Part shown: piece after piece, positions 45,042-54,827 of the stretch | Position numbering within the stretch: the first letter of the stretch is position 1 | How the letters are laid out: each line of letters starts with the position of its first letter | Assembly (NCBI GenBank): GCA_028278225.1 | Contig: JANQEU010000008.1 | Coordinates: 1 to 57,949, forward strand | Length of the DNA: 57,949 nucleotides | From: Cyclobacteriaceae bacterium | GTDB lineage: Bacteria; Bacteroidota; Bacteroidia; Cytophagales; Cyclobacteriaceae | Reading direction: 5' to 3' | Translations under genes and position numbers: made by a program | Notes under the pieces: model-generated | What the model was told of the DNA's origin: nothing | The model's input: only the letters and a program-made list of their open reading frames with translations | Databases searched by the model: none

Positions 45042-47120
45042 ATGGCAGAAAATAATACTAAGAACTCCAAACCGGACGAGTGGCGTCACAAATTACTTGT
45101 AGTTGTCACCGGAATTCTTGTTTTCGAAACCATAACGGGATTACTTATCTATTTCCTGCCATTTAGTATTTCAAATCAGGTTAACGTCTTGCTACATACG
45201 ATCGCTGGTTTGATCTTGGTAATTCCTTATACCGTATACCAGGTGAGGCACTGGATGGTGCACAGGGAGAAAAAGATCAACCACTTCAAGCTTACCGGGT
45301 ATGTGCTAATGGTATTGACCCTCGCACTGGTGATAACCGGTGTTGTCCTGACCTATCAGGCTTTATTTACGACCAAGATCCTTCCAGGCTGGCGTTTAAT
45401 TCATATCGTGGCAACCTTTGCCTTCATAGCCTTTTTGATCCCTCACATTGTTTTCGTATTGATCAGGGATTACCGGGCGCGGGCGCTTGAGGCAATCAGG
45501 CCAATTCTAAGTGCTCAAAAAAAATACGGATGGCAGCTTTTGGGAGTCGTTGCATTCTTATCAGCATTTTCAATAATCTGGACTTTAAGTTATGAACCGG
45601 TTGCATTAAACAATGAATTCCCGGAAGATTACAGTTATTTATATGGAGATGACAGGCCTTTTGCGCCCAGTTTGGCCAATACCTCCACAGGAAAAGCCTT
45701 TGACGCAAGATCCTTAAGCGGGTCGGCCAGTTGTGGGACAGCCGGCTGCCACCAGGAGATCTTTGATGAATGGAATGTCAGCGCTCACCGTTATTCAGCA
45801 ATGGACGTAGGCTTCCAGACAGTTCAGTCGGTCATGGGGCAGCAAAACGGACCCGAATCCACCAGGTACTGTGGTGGGTGTCATGATCCTATTTCACTTT
45901 TTGCCGGTGTAAAAAATATTTATACCGCCGAAGATGATCTTACTTCCATTGCAGGCTACCAGGAAGGTGTATCATGTATTGCCTGCCATGCCATCAAAGA
46001 GACCGATATCAAGGGCAATGCAAACTACGTTATGACCCAGCCCAAACGATATATGTATGAACTAAAAGATGGAGCTACCAATAAACTGATAAGTGATTTT
46101 CTGATACGGTCATACCCGGACTATCATCAGCAGAGCTTTCAGCACAAGATGTTTAAGAGTCCTGAGTTCTGTGCGGCATGCCATAAGCAATTTATTGATG
46201 AAGAGGTAAACAATGTGGGCTGGGTGCAGCTTCAAAACCAATATGATAACTGGCGAAAAAGTCGATGGAATACCCCGGGAAATCCCGCTGAAACCATTGA
46301 ATGCAGGGAATGTCATATGCCCCTTGTGGAAAATTCAGAGGATCCGGGGCGAGGAGATGATTTGGATTACAACAGAATGCCGGATGATGGCAAGCACAGG
46401 AGCCACAGGTTTCTGGCCGCCAACCAGTTTATGCCAGTGGCTTTGGGACTGCCAGGCGCTGAAGAACATGCCGAGCTGACGGTAAAGTGGTTGAGGGGTG
46501 AATTGGAAATACCAGAGATAGCAGATAAGTGGGAGCAAGGGCCGGCGGTGCCAATTGAATTGAAAACTCCGAAAGAGGTGCGCGCAGGTGAACCGGTCAA
46601 AGTACAGGTACTAATTACCAATAACAAAGTAGGACACGACTTCCCTACAGGGCCACTTGACATTATACAAGCCTGGGTAGATCTGACTGTGACTGACCAG
46701 GATGGAAACGAGATATATCGTTCCGGAAAACTTGACGAACGAAAATTTGTGCAGCCGGGATCATTTATATTCAAGGTGGAACCGGTCGATCAGTATGGCA
46801 ACTTGATAGACAGACATAATCTTTGGGAAATGGTAGGTGTACGATTCAGAAGGGCCATGTTCCCGGGGTTCTCAGATCAGGCGGAATACACTTTTGAATG
46901 TCCGACTTTTGTTGAAGTAATGGATGAAGATGTTGAAACAAGCTCTGACTTCGAGTTTGTGACCCCGAAAAACAAAGTCACTGAGTTGAATTTCACCGCT
47001 AAGCTCAACTACAGGAAATTTGATCAGTACTTGCTGAATTTCCTTTTCGGGGAGGATTCCGGCATCACCTCAACAGTTACTGTAATTTCAGAAGATCAAA
47101 AGAAAATTAAGGTAATTTGA
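45042..47120 (+). CDS. Membrane-anchored multiheme cytochrome c (cytochrome b-like N-terminus, five haem-c motifs)
   Basis: The 692-residue protein has four transmembrane helices in residues 18-190, with histidines placed to hold b-haem (His52, His70, His121, His135), and then a large periplasmic part. Haem-c motifs are CGTAGCH (231-237, an unusual CX4CH), CGGCH (277), CIACH (312), CAACH (377) and CRECH (421), in a cytochrome c554-like arrangement. From about residue 455 there is a beta-rich domain (PKEVRAGEPVKVQVLITNNKVGHDFPTG). Such a chain could take electrons from quinol in the membrane and pass them outward. It heads an operon with CRTAC1 and TPR proteins and follows a Crp/Fnr-type site, which suggests use under low oxygen. 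The terminal acceptor is unknown. Confidence 0.87.
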   Translation: MAENNTKNSKPDEWRHKLLVVVTGILVFETITGLLIYFLPFSISNQVNVLLHTIAGLILVIPYTVYQVRHWMVHREKKINHFKLTGYVLMVLTLALVITGVVLTYQALFTTKILPGWRLIHIVATFAFIAFLIPHIVFVLIRDYRARALEAIRPILSAQKKYGWQLLGVVAFLSAFSIIWTLSYEPVALNNEFPEDYSYLYGDDRPFAPSLANTSTGKAFDARSLSGSASCGTAGCHQEIFDEWNVSAHRYSAMDVGFQTVQSVMGQQNGPESTRYCGGCHDPISLFAGVKNIYTAEDDLTSIAGYQEGVSCIACHAIKETDIKGNANYVMTQPKRYMYELKDGATNKLISDFLIRSYPDYHQQSFQHKMFKSPEFCAACHKQFIDEEVNNVGWVQLQNQYDNWRKSRWNTPGNPAETIECRECHMPLVENSEDPGRGDDLDYNRMPDDGKHRSHRFLAANQFMPVALGLPGAEEHAELTVKWLRGELEIPEIADKWEQGPAVPIELKTPKEVRAGEPVKVQVLITNNKVGHDFPTGPLDIIQAWVDLTVTDQDGNEIYRSGKLDERKFVQPGSFIFKVEPVDQYGNLIDRHNLWEMVGVRFRRAMFPGFSDQAEYTFECPTFVEVMDEDVETSSDFEFVTPKNKVTELNFTAKLNYRKFDQYLLNFLFGEDSGITSTVTVISEDQKKIKVI

Positions 47121-47137
47121 AGTGAATTTAGGCCTGT

Positions 47138-48943
47138 ATGCTTAATAAATTATCCAGACGTCAGCGTTCAGTGCTGTTTACCTCCATCGCTGGTACTTTG
47201 TTATTCGTCATTTTGTCCATAGTTTTTTGGCCATCCCGCTCAAAGCAAAACTATATCCCCGGAGAAGATATTGAAGGATTGACCTCTGACCTGAGAAGGG
47301 CAATACCTGAAAACCATCCAAATGTTCAATTCAGGGATGCGACCAGGGAAACAGGAATAATGTTTCAGCATTTTCATGGTGAGAGGACAAGTCAGCTCCC
47401 TGAAGACATGGGCTCAGGAGCGGCATGGGCGGATTATAATAATGACGGATGGGAGGATCTGTTTGTCGCAAATGAAGCCGGCCCCTTATCCATGGAGCGA
47501 AATGAACTTGACCTTTCCCCGGCACATTCTTCCCTTTATCACAATAATGGAGACGGCACATTCACCGAAATCAGTGAAAAGGCGGGCGTTAATCTTCGAG
47601 GTACGGCCATCGCCGTAGCGTGGGGCGATTACGACAACGATACCTGGCCCGATCTGATTGTGACCAATTATGGTGAGAATAAACTTTTCCGAAATAATGG
47701 AAACGGCACCTTTGATGACGTCAGCAGTAAGACAGGTATCGGTGGAATAGATGGATTCTGGGCGGGAGCTTCATGGGGGGATTTTGACAGGGATGGAGAC
47801 CTTGACCTTTACATTTGCGGATATGTCAGATATGAAAAGCCCGAGACATCCGAAGCTACGACCCAGTACAATGTGGAGGTCCCCGTAAGCATCAATCCAT
47901 CCTCATTCCCACCTGAGAGAAACCTGTTATACAGGAATAATGGAAATGGAACTTTTTCGGAAATTGGCAGGGCTGCCAATGTAGATGATCGAAATGGGAA
48001 AAGTCTTTCTGCGGTATGGTGTGATTTTGACCATGATGGATGGCCTGATCTCTATGTAGCAAATGATGTTTCGGACAATGTCATGTTCAGAAATATTGAA
48101 GGGCGGGCATTTGAAGAGATCAGCCGGTCCGCATTTGTGGCAGATTACCGTGGCGCCATGGGTATTGGCATTGGGGACTGGGATAATGATCAGGACATGG
48201 ACATGTTCATCACTCACTGGATGGCTCAGGAGAATGCCCTTTACAGTAATTTGCTCGCTCAAATGAAATGGTCTCCTCAAAAACCGGTTAATAAGATCAG
48301 ATTTATGGATGAATCGGATCGATTTGGTCTGGGACAAATTGCGTTGGACTTTATAGGATTCGGTACCGTTTTTCTTGATTATGATAACGATGGGATGTCG
48401 GATATCTTTATCGCGAATGGCAGCACATTTCAGCAGAATGAAAATCCGAAACTACTTGTTCCAATGAAAGACCAGCTCTTCTGGAATAAGGGAAATCGCG
48501 AAGGGTTCTACGATGTTTCAATCGTTAGCGGTGAGTATTTTAATAAGGAGTTTGGGGGCCGGGGTGTGGCTTCTGCCGATTATGATAATGACGGTGATGT
48601 TGATCTGTTCATTGTAAATAATGTGGGGCCCGGTATCCTATTGAAAAACGAGGGTGGAAATGAAAACAACTGGGCTAAAATCCATCTCATTGGAACAAAA
48701 AGTAACAGTATGGCGATTGGAGCCGCGATCCGTTTGGTCGCCGGTGACCTGGTACAAATAAGGCAAATAGGAGCTCAGGGGTCCTACTGCTCACAAAATA
48801 GCTTCAAGGAGATATTTGGACTGGGCAATCGATCCCAGGTGGATACACTTCAAATCGCCTGGCCAAGTGGGTTGCAACAATCGTATTTCAATTTACAAGT
48901 GAACGAGCTGATCCAAATTATCGAGGAAAATCCGGATACATGA
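47138..48943 (+). CDS. CRTAC1 family protein, membrane-anchored (FG-GAP + ASPIC/UnbV)
   Basis: The 601-residue protein has an uncleaved-looking N-terminal anchor (about 12-31, LFTSIAGTLLFVILSIVFW). Repeats with Ca-binding loops follow (WADYNNDGWEDLFVANEAG, WGDYDNDTWPDLIVTNYGENK, GDFDRDGDLDLYICGYVRYEK, DYDNDGDVDLFIVNNVGPG), with a C-terminal ASPIC/UnbV domain (SMAIGAAIRLVAGD, RQIGAQGSYCSQNSFKEIFGLGN, DTLQIAWPSG). It follows the multiheme cytochrome by 17 nt and overlaps the TPR lipoprotein start by 4 nt (ATGA). CRTAC1, multiheme cytochrome and TPR genes recur together in Bacteroidota and related phyla, but the function is not known. Confidence 0.9.
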   Translation: MLNKLSRRQRSVLFTSIAGTLLFVILSIVFWPSRSKQNYIPGEDIEGLTSDLRRAIPENHPNVQFRDATRETGIMFQHFHGERTSQLPEDMGSGAAWADYNNDGWEDLFVANEAGPLSMERNELDLSPAHSSLYHNNGDGTFTEISEKAGVNLRGTAIAVAWGDYDNDTWPDLIVTNYGENKLFRNNGNGTFDDVSSKTGIGGIDGFWAGASWGDFDRDGDLDLYICGYVRYEKPETSEATTQYNVEVPVSINPSSFPPERNLLYRNNGNGTFSEIGRAANVDDRNGKSLSAVWCDFDHDGWPDLYVANDVSDNVMFRNIEGRAFEEISRSAFVADYRGAMGIGIGDWDNDQDMDMFITHWMAQENALYSNLLAQMKWSPQKPVNKIRFMDESDRFGLGQIALDFIGFGTVFLDYDNDGMSDIFIANGSTFQQNENPKLLVPMKDQLFWNKGNREGFYDVSIVSGEYFNKEFGGRGVASADYDNDGDVDLFIVNNVGPGILLKNEGGNENNWAKIHLIGTKSNSMAIGAAIRLVAGDLVQIRQIGAQGSYCSQNSFKEIFGLGNRSQVDTLQIAWPSGLQQSYFNLQVNELIQIIEENPDT

Positions 48944-49794
48944 AAACAATTCGGTTTCTAGGAGCTATTTCGATATTACTGGGCATCAGTTGCTCGCGAG
49001 GACCATCTTCTGAAGCTGAAAGTAGTGTGGCCGGAAGTTCCGATTCTTTAACCCTGTCTGAAAAAGAAGAGATCCAAACCTTCTGGACACACTACAGGCA
49101 GGCGACCAAGGATCGCATAGCCGGCTCATGGCAAGAGGCTGCTGCAGGATACACCAGGGCTATTGAATTAAATGATCGGCATGAGGATGCACTTTATTAT
49201 CTGGGCAATATGTATCTCGAACTCGCCGAATATCCGCAGGCTGAGGAATGCTGGAGCAGGCTTTTGGAGGTAAATCCCTCCAGTCCACGGGCACATTTCC
49301 AGCTGGGGAAGCTTTACCTTAACCTCGATGCTGAAAATTTCTTTAACCTGGATCAGGCCGCTGATAAATTTCAGAAAACTATTGAGGTGAACAAAGATTT
49401 CCTTCAGCCTGTACTCCATCTTGCCCAGATCTCATTGATCAGGGGAGATTACGCCGATTGCAAAGAGAAATTAGAGGTCGTTTTGGGCTCGAACGAAAAA
49501 AGTATTGAAGCTTTATTTCTCCTTGGATACCTGGCATTTAAGCAAGGGGATCCGGAGAGAGCTGTTTTAAGTTTCAAAAAAGCCAGGGAATTATCCAAAC
49601 CCCAGGCCCCGACACAGGATGTAAAGGGAGAGGGTGACACTAAAACCGGAAAATCCTTGGAAAGAGCTATTAACCAATCCATTTTTTCTGAATATTTTAA
49701 GGACCTGAAGCTGCAAGACGGAGTAATAGAAGATGAAATGAAATTAAGTTACTCCAGGTTAAATGACTTCATTACCCAACTGCAAGATCTGTGA
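48940..49794 (+). CDS. TPR repeat lipoprotein
   Basis: The 284-residue lipoprotein (MKTIRFLGAISILLGISC, Cys18) consists mainly of tetratricopeptide repeats: WQEAAAGYTRAIELNDRHEDALYYLGNMYLELAEYPQAEECW, SPRAHFQLGKLYL (shortened here), and EALFLLGYLAFKQGDPERAVLSF. TPR arrays serve as protein-binding scaffolds. It overlaps the CRTAC1 gene upstream by 4 nt and is 8 nt before the large TPR-CRTAC1 gene. It probably acts on the outer face of a membrane as a docking or assembly partner of the cytochrome/CRTAC1 proteins; this is inferred from gene order. Confidence 0.87.
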   Translation: MKTIRFLGAISILLGISCSRGPSSEAESSVAGSSDSLTLSEKEEIQTFWTHYRQATKDRIAGSWQEAAAGYTRAIELNDRHEDALYYLGNMYLELAEYPQAEECWSRLLEVNPSSPRAHFQLGKLYLNLDAENFFNLDQAADKFQKTIEVNKDFLQPVLHLAQISLIRGDYADCKEKLEVVLGSNEKSIEALFLLGYLAFKQGDPERAVLSFKKARELSKPQAPTQDVKGEGDTKTGKSLERAINQSIFSEYFKDLKLQDGVIEDEMKLSYSRLNDFITQLQDL

Positions 49795-49802
49795 ACAAGT
49801 AG

Positions 49803-52800
49803 ATGAGATTTATTATGAAAATTAATCCTGTGTTTCTGGCTGGTGCTTTATTGGCAGTAGTACTGGCCGGTTGCAGCGAATCAAGAGAGGCGAAAGAGAA
49901 AAGATCCCGTGATATATTGGTAAGTACGGTCTTGGGCCTGGGATATCTGGAAGAAAATAGTCTTGAGGCAGCTGAAACGGAGTTTTTGCGATTAATAGAA
50001 CTGGCACCTGGTGAGTCCGTCGGCTATACCAATTTAGGTCTTGTTTATCTTCGGATGGGGCGGCTTGAAGAGGCGGAAGCACAATTGTTAAAAGCAATAG
50101 AGATTGATCGGGATCTGCCGGATTCCAGGTTGATGTTAGCCAAGGTGTATGAGTTAAATCAACAACAGGAAGAATCGGTCAAAGAATTATCAAAGATTCT
50201 GAAAACTGATCCTGATCATGTAAAGGCATTGTATCAATTGATCGATCAGTATTCTGCGGAGAGCGCTGAACGCGGGGAATTTTTACAAAAACTGACTTCA
50301 AAGTTACCTGGCAATATTGTTCCAAAACTACAACTGACTGAATATTTTCTCCGGACCGGCAACTCGGATCAAGCCTTACGGATACTTGAGGAGTTGCCAA
50401 AGATTTTCCCTGAATTCCCGGAGGAATCCATTCAATACTACGAATCAACTACCGACCTGTTGCGAGCAGGAAATGCGACAGAGGCTTTGATATCATTTAT
50501 GATGTTTTACAATTACATGAAAACATCAATTGTCTATCAGTCCGGTTTCTCGGAACTGGAAGGACCAAGTGAGAACCTGGATGGATTCCCTGTTATTTCT
50601 TTTGATCCGATGCTCCTGTCGGGAGAAGTGGGGGCAGAATCCTCAATTTTGGAGGTAATGAAGTTTGTAGATATATCATCTTCCATTGGACTGGGAATAA
50701 GTGAAGGTTATTCCACTTTAGTGGTTTCGGACTTTTACGGTGATGGTGATTATGATCTGTACCTTGGAAACTCAGCTCAGTCGCAAGGGTCAAAGTTGTT
50801 CCGAAACGACTTTGGTTTTTATGAAGACATAACCACATCCTCCGGGCTTTCACATTCCGGAGAGGAGACGGCAACAGCATTCGGCGACATGGATAATGAT
50901 GGTTTTCTGGATCTGTTCGTAGGTATGGCAGGAAGTAATGTCATCTATAAAAATAATGGGGATGGTAGTTTCGAAAATATGACAGACCGCATGCCTGTTT
51001 TGAGGCAAACAGAAACAAACCAGGCCGTTTTTTTTGACATGGATCATGAAGGTGATGTTGATCTTGTAGTTGCAGGCCCGGAGCAGAATATGATCTTTCG
51101 TAACAACGGTGATGGATCTTTTATGGACCATACTGACAGGTCCGGGATAGTTTCACAAGGTGTCGGCAGTTCGGATATTTGCTTTGGAGATTTTGACGGG
51201 GACGGCACAACGGACTTTGCGGTAGCAAACAGGGTTGGAAACAACCTGATCTACAGGAACCTGAGGCAAGGTCGATATGAGGATATCGTAACTGGCAACG
51301 AAACATCCATAGGTGCCAATGCAAAAACAATAACGGCAGGAGATTATAACAATGATGGTTATTTGGATCTCTTACTGATCAACAGCGAGGGGGAGCCTGA
51401 ACTGTATCGAAATGAAAGGAACAGTCAGTTCGAAAAAGATGAAAAAGCCGGACAATCCATAGCTCTGAAAAACGCTACTACACATGATGCCATATTTCTT
51501 GATTTCGACAATGATGGTTTGCAGGATATCATTGTGGCAGGAGAATCTCAAGATCTTAAATCCAGGGGAGTCCAGCTATTTCACAACACCGGCAGCGGCG
51601 TATTTGAGGAGACATCAAATCTACTGCCGGATGACCTGAACGCCAGGCAAATCGTAGCTGCCGATCATGACGATGACGGCGATCTCGACCTGTTTGTTTT
51701 AAATGAAAACGGGGTCCGTGTTCTTAGAAACGAAGGTGGGAATACCAATCATTACCTGAAGATCAAACTCGTTGGATTAAGAACCGGGAATAGCAAAAAC
51801 AATTACTTTGGAATAGGTTCCAAAATTGAAGTTCGGGCGGGCGATCTCTATCAAATGAAGATAGTGAACGAACCCATAACGTATTTTGGTCTGGGCTCCC
51901 GTCAAATAGCAGAGGTTGTGAGAATTCAATGGACCAATGGGGTACCACAAAATATTTATTTCCCGGAAGGAGACGCGACCATGCTTGAAAAGCAATTGTT
52001 GAAGGGGTCCTGTCCGTTTCTTTACACCTGGAATGGTGAAGAATATGTGTTTGCCAAGGACATTTTATGGCGGAGCGCTCTTGGAATGCCATTGGGCATA
52101 ATGGGAGAGGCAACCGCTTTGGCTTTCCCGGATGCGGCGCAGGAATATGTGAAAATCCCCGGTGAAATACTTCAACCAAAGGATGGCTCTTATTCTCTCC
52201 AGGTAACGAGTGAACTATGGGAAACCATATACTTTGATAAGCTCGAACTAATAGCTGTAGATCATCCTGCCAGCTTTGAAATATATGTGAACGAAAATTT
52301 CACGCCACCACCTTACCCTGAGCACAGGATCTATAAAGTACGGAACAGAATAATACCCGAGTCAGTTAAAACCGGCAGTGGAAAGGACCTGACAGAATTA
52401 ATATCGGAAAAAGATAACAAATACATTACGGACTTTGACCTTGAAAAATTTCAGGGAGTGACGGAAGTAACGGACCTGGAGCTTTACCCGGGTGAAAAAA
52501 TCGATACAAGAAACCTTCACCTGTTTCTGAATGGTTGGATTTTTCCTACAGATGCAAGCATCAACACTGCCATTTCACAATCGGATAATATCGAACTACT
52601 ATCCCCAAGACTGCAGGTTGTGAATGCCGAAGGATCATGGCAAACGGTAAATGAGGAGATCGGTTTCCCAATGGGGAAAAACAAGACAGTGATCATTGAT
52701 CTGACCAATGCATTTCTGACGGACAACTACCGTATAAGGCTACAAACAAACCTGCAGATCTACTGGGATCACATTTTCTTTGCGAATGTCAAACCTGAAC

Positions 52801-53312
52801 TTACCGTTCGCACAAGTAATTTGCCACTTTCTTCGGCCGATTTACATTTCAGGGGTTATTCGGCGATGGAAAGAAAAGGAGGTCGATACGGTCCGCACTG
52901 GTTCGACTATTATGATGTTACAACCGGACAAAAATGGCTGGACCTGACAGGACTTTACACAAAATTCGGGGATGTCCGGCCGCTATTGACGGATGCGGAT
53001 GACATGTATGTGATCTCGAACGGTGGTGACGAAATGACCCTGACATTCGACAGTGAGAATCTTCCGGAACTGCCGGAAGGTTGGAAAAGGGACTTTTTGA
53101 TTTACAGCGAAGGATGGGTCAAAGACGGAGACCTGAATACTGCCGTAGGAAGTACAGTCGAACCTCTACCATTTCATGGAATGTCAAAATATCCATATGA
53201 TGAAGCATATGAGAGCTATCCTGATGACAGCTTGCATCGGAAATACCGTAAGGAGTACAATACCCGTTTGATAGATGCTCAACGTTACAAAAGAGCAATC
53301 CTTGATTTTTGA
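49803..53312 (+). CDS. TPR-CRTAC1 fusion lipoprotein with a large extra C-terminal domain
   Basis: The 1169-residue lipoprotein (signal up to VLAGC, Cys24; the second ATG at 49815 would fit too) joins three parts. TPRs lie at about 35-215 (SLEAAETEFLRLIELAPGES, GYTNLGLVYLRMGRLEEAEAQL). A FG-GAP propeller with ASPIC/UnbV lies at about 290-725 (VSDFYGDGDYDLYLGNS, GDMDNDGFLDLFVGMAG, DHDDDGDLDLFVLNENG, FGIGSKIEVRAGDL, EVVRIQWTNG). A C-terminal domain of about 440 residues starts CPFLYTWNGEEYVFAKDILW. The last part is beta-rich and not a known enzyme to me. It closes the cytochrome operon, 8 nt after the TPR lipoprotein. Confidence 0.88.
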   Translation: MRFIMKINPVFLAGALLAVVLAGCSESREAKEKRSRDILVSTVLGLGYLEENSLEAAETEFLRLIELAPGESVGYTNLGLVYLRMGRLEEAEAQLLKAIEIDRDLPDSRLMLAKVYELNQQQEESVKELSKILKTDPDHVKALYQLIDQYSAESAERGEFLQKLTSKLPGNIVPKLQLTEYFLRTGNSDQALRILEELPKIFPEFPEESIQYYESTTDLLRAGNATEALISFMMFYNYMKTSIVYQSGFSELEGPSENLDGFPVISFDPMLLSGEVGAESSILEVMKFVDISSSIGLGISEGYSTLVVSDFYGDGDYDLYLGNSAQSQGSKLFRNDFGFYEDITTSSGLSHSGEETATAFGDMDNDGFLDLFVGMAGSNVIYKNNGDGSFENMTDRMPVLRQTETNQAVFFDMDHEGDVDLVVAGPEQNMIFRNNGDGSFMDHTDRSGIVSQGVGSSDICFGDFDGDGTTDFAVANRVGNNLIYRNLRQGRYEDIVTGNETSIGANAKTITAGDYNNDGYLDLLLINSEGEPELYRNERNSQFEKDEKAGQSIALKNATTHDAIFLDFDNDGLQDIIVAGESQDLKSRGVQLFHNTGSGVFEETSNLLPDDLNARQIVAADHDDDGDLDLFVLNENGVRVLRNEGGNTNHYLKIKLVGLRTGNSKNNYFGIGSKIEVRAGDLYQMKIVNEPITYFGLGSRQIAEVVRIQWTNGVPQNIYFPEGDATMLEKQLLKGSCPFLYTWNGEEYVFAKDILWRSALGMPLGIMGEATALAFPDAAQEYVKIPGEILQPKDGSYSLQVTSELWETIYFDKLELIAVDHPASFEIYVNENFTPPPYPEHRIYKVRNRIIPESVKTGSGKDLTELISEKDNKYITDFDLEKFQGVTEVTDLELYPGEKIDTRNLHLFLNGWIFPTDASINTAISQSDNIELLSPRLQVVNAEGSWQTVNEEIGFPMGKNKTVIIDLTNAFLTDNYRIRLQTNLQIYWDHIFFANVKPELTVRTSNLPLSSADLHFRGYSAMERKGGRYGPHWFDYYDVTTGQKWLDLTGLYTKFGDVRPLLTDADDMYVISNGGDEMTLTFDSENLPELPEGWKRDFLIYSEGWVKDGDLNTAVGSTVEPLPFHGMSKYPYDEAYESYPDDSLHRKYRKEYNTRLIDAQRYKRAILDF

Positions 53313-53332
53313 ATTATAAGGGCCATTCCTTA

Positions 53333-53369
53333 TCAGCCGCTGCATAATGGGCTGAATTATATATTTTAT
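53333..53369 (+). terminator. Possible terminator of the multiheme cytochrome operon
   Basis: TCAGCC (53333-53338) can pair with GGCTGA (53350-53355) through an 11-nt loop, followed by a loose A/T tract ending in TTTTATTTT. The stem is short, so the call is weak, but the place, 20 nt after the operon's last stop, is right. Confidence 0.3.
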
Positions 53370-53503
53370 TTTGAGCTGATTAACTATTGGTTGTAAATCA
53401 ATTCCAACAATTAAGAATTAACTTAATCTCCGGATTAAATCTACATTATTTGACAAGTTACACTTACCGGTTTCGTAAAATCTCACATTTAAACTATGTA
53501 AAA

Positions 53504-54514
53504 TTGTATGAATCAATTGTCCCTCATCAGTACGCCTGCCTCCTTATTCCCTCCTTATTACTATTATGTCACTTCAATACGGAAGCTCAAACTATTTCAG
53601 GAAAGGTACTGGACCATAAGACGAATGAGCCTATACCATATGTAAATATTTATTTCAATAACTCTTACAATGGCACCAGCTCCGATATTGATGGCCACTT
53701 TGAATTGAACATTGGTCAAAATCCGGGTCAGGATATAGTAGTGAGTTGTATGGGTTACAAGTCACAGCTTATCCAAGATTATATTTCAGGCGGATATTAC
53801 AAAGTGTACTTATACCCTCAGACATATTTGTTAAAAGAGATAGTCGTATTGGCAGATGATGTGTCACGCGAGAAAATGGAGAAAGTATTTCTTGAAGAAT
53901 TTCTGGGTAGGACAAGAAACGCCAAACAATGTGAAATAGAGAATTTAAATGATGTGCGTTTGGGCTATGACAAATCTTCAGGTACTTTGGTTGCATTTTG
54001 CTCAAAACCATTGATCATATCGAACAAAGCACTTGGATACAGGATCAAGTATTTTTTAGAGGAATTTGAGAAAAGCAAAGAGAGAACTGATTACCTGGGA
54101 TATTCAATTTTTGAAGAAAACACATCATTCTCCAAACAGGAAATTGTAAGGATAAAAAAGAGAAGGGAGAAGGCCTATTTCGGTTCCAGAATGCATTTTT
54201 TCCGGATATTGTGGAAGGATGAACTCCACAGATCAAAATTTAATGTAATTGACTTTGGACAAGAAAATGAAGCTAATCTGGAAAGCAGTATCGAAGTTAA
54301 AAATCCGAATGTAAAGTCTCTATTCTATCCAGATACGCTCAAAATTTTGTACACAAAAAACCGCGTAAGCTATCTCTACTTTAGTAGCATAGTCATTTTC
54401 ACCAGGAAAGGATATTTTGATCCTGAAGGACTATATTGGCAAGGCGACATGGCTAAACAACGCGTTGGTGACCTATTACCATATGAATACATACCAACTA
54501 GTAAAAATCACTAA
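53504..54514 (+). CDS. Secreted CarboxypepD_reg-like domain protein
   Basis: The protein has a hydrophobic signal segment (YACLLIPSLLLLCHFNTEAQ) followed at once by one carboxypeptidase-regulatory-like beta domain (ISGKVLDHKTNEPIPYVNIYFNN, TSSDIDGHFELNI, VVSCMGYKSQLI, LKEIVVLADDVSREKM). The remaining ~230 residues are found in many Bacteroidota proteins after this domain but have no assigned role. There is no ATG in the frame. I use TTG at 53504, which starts a normal-length signal peptide; the frame is open further upstream to 53387. It stands alone after the cytochrome operon. Confidence 0.72.
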   Translation: MYESIVPHQYACLLIPSLLLLCHFNTEAQTISGKVLDHKTNEPIPYVNIYFNNSYNGTSSDIDGHFELNIGQNPGQDIVVSCMGYKSQLIQDYISGGYYKVYLYPQTYLLKEIVVLADDVSREKMEKVFLEEFLGRTRNAKQCEIENLNDVRLGYDKSSGTLVAFCSKPLIISNKALGYRIKYFLEEFEKSKERTDYLGYSIFEENTSFSKQEIVRIKKRREKAYFGSRMHFFRILWKDELHRSKFNVIDFGQENEANLESSIEVKNPNVKSLFYPDTLKILYTKNRVSYLYFSSIVIFTRKGYFDPEGLYWQGDMAKQRVGDLLPYEYIPTSKNH

Positions 54515-54543
54515 TAAACGGAAAAAATAGAGTTGGGCCTGTA

Positions 54544-54711
54544 TTATGTTGAAATACGTAGTGACTTAATCATCCATGCAATAATACCGATATGTATCAC
54601 ACTTTCAGGGTTAGTGAAGCAATCGCCGATTTCAAAGAAAATGCTGTCTGGCAAGCTTGTACCCTCCATTATAATTCTTGCCTTCACTCTCTTTAATTTT
54701 TCCTCATCCAT
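54544..54711 (-). CDS. Possible small protein, 55 residues
   Basis: In the 313-bp stretch between the CarboxypepD_reg gene and the response regulator, the minus strand has an ATG-started frame (MDEEKLKRVKARIIMEG..., ending MIKSLRIST) with sensible composition. It lies downstream of the response regulator on the same strand. I do not recognise it. The rest of this stretch shows no gene; a competing plus-strand frame runs into the antisense of the response regulator and I reject it. Confidence 0.3.
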   Translation of the reverse strand: MDEEKLKRVKARIIMEGTSLPDSIFFEIGDCFTNPESVIHIGIIAWMIKSLRIST

Positions 54712-54827
54712 CAACAAGCACGAAAAGTTCTCCAACAAAACTGAGGTTTCAGGTATATGTCGTTATAATTTCAACATCTTTATATTCAAATGGAATCGTC
54801 CCGAACAAGTCTTAAGGAAGTCTAAAA

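Noticed and set aside
46367-46774. Minus-strand frame of 135 codons inside the multiheme cytochrome gene
   Set aside because: Fully antisense to a gene with haem motifs; no features of its own.
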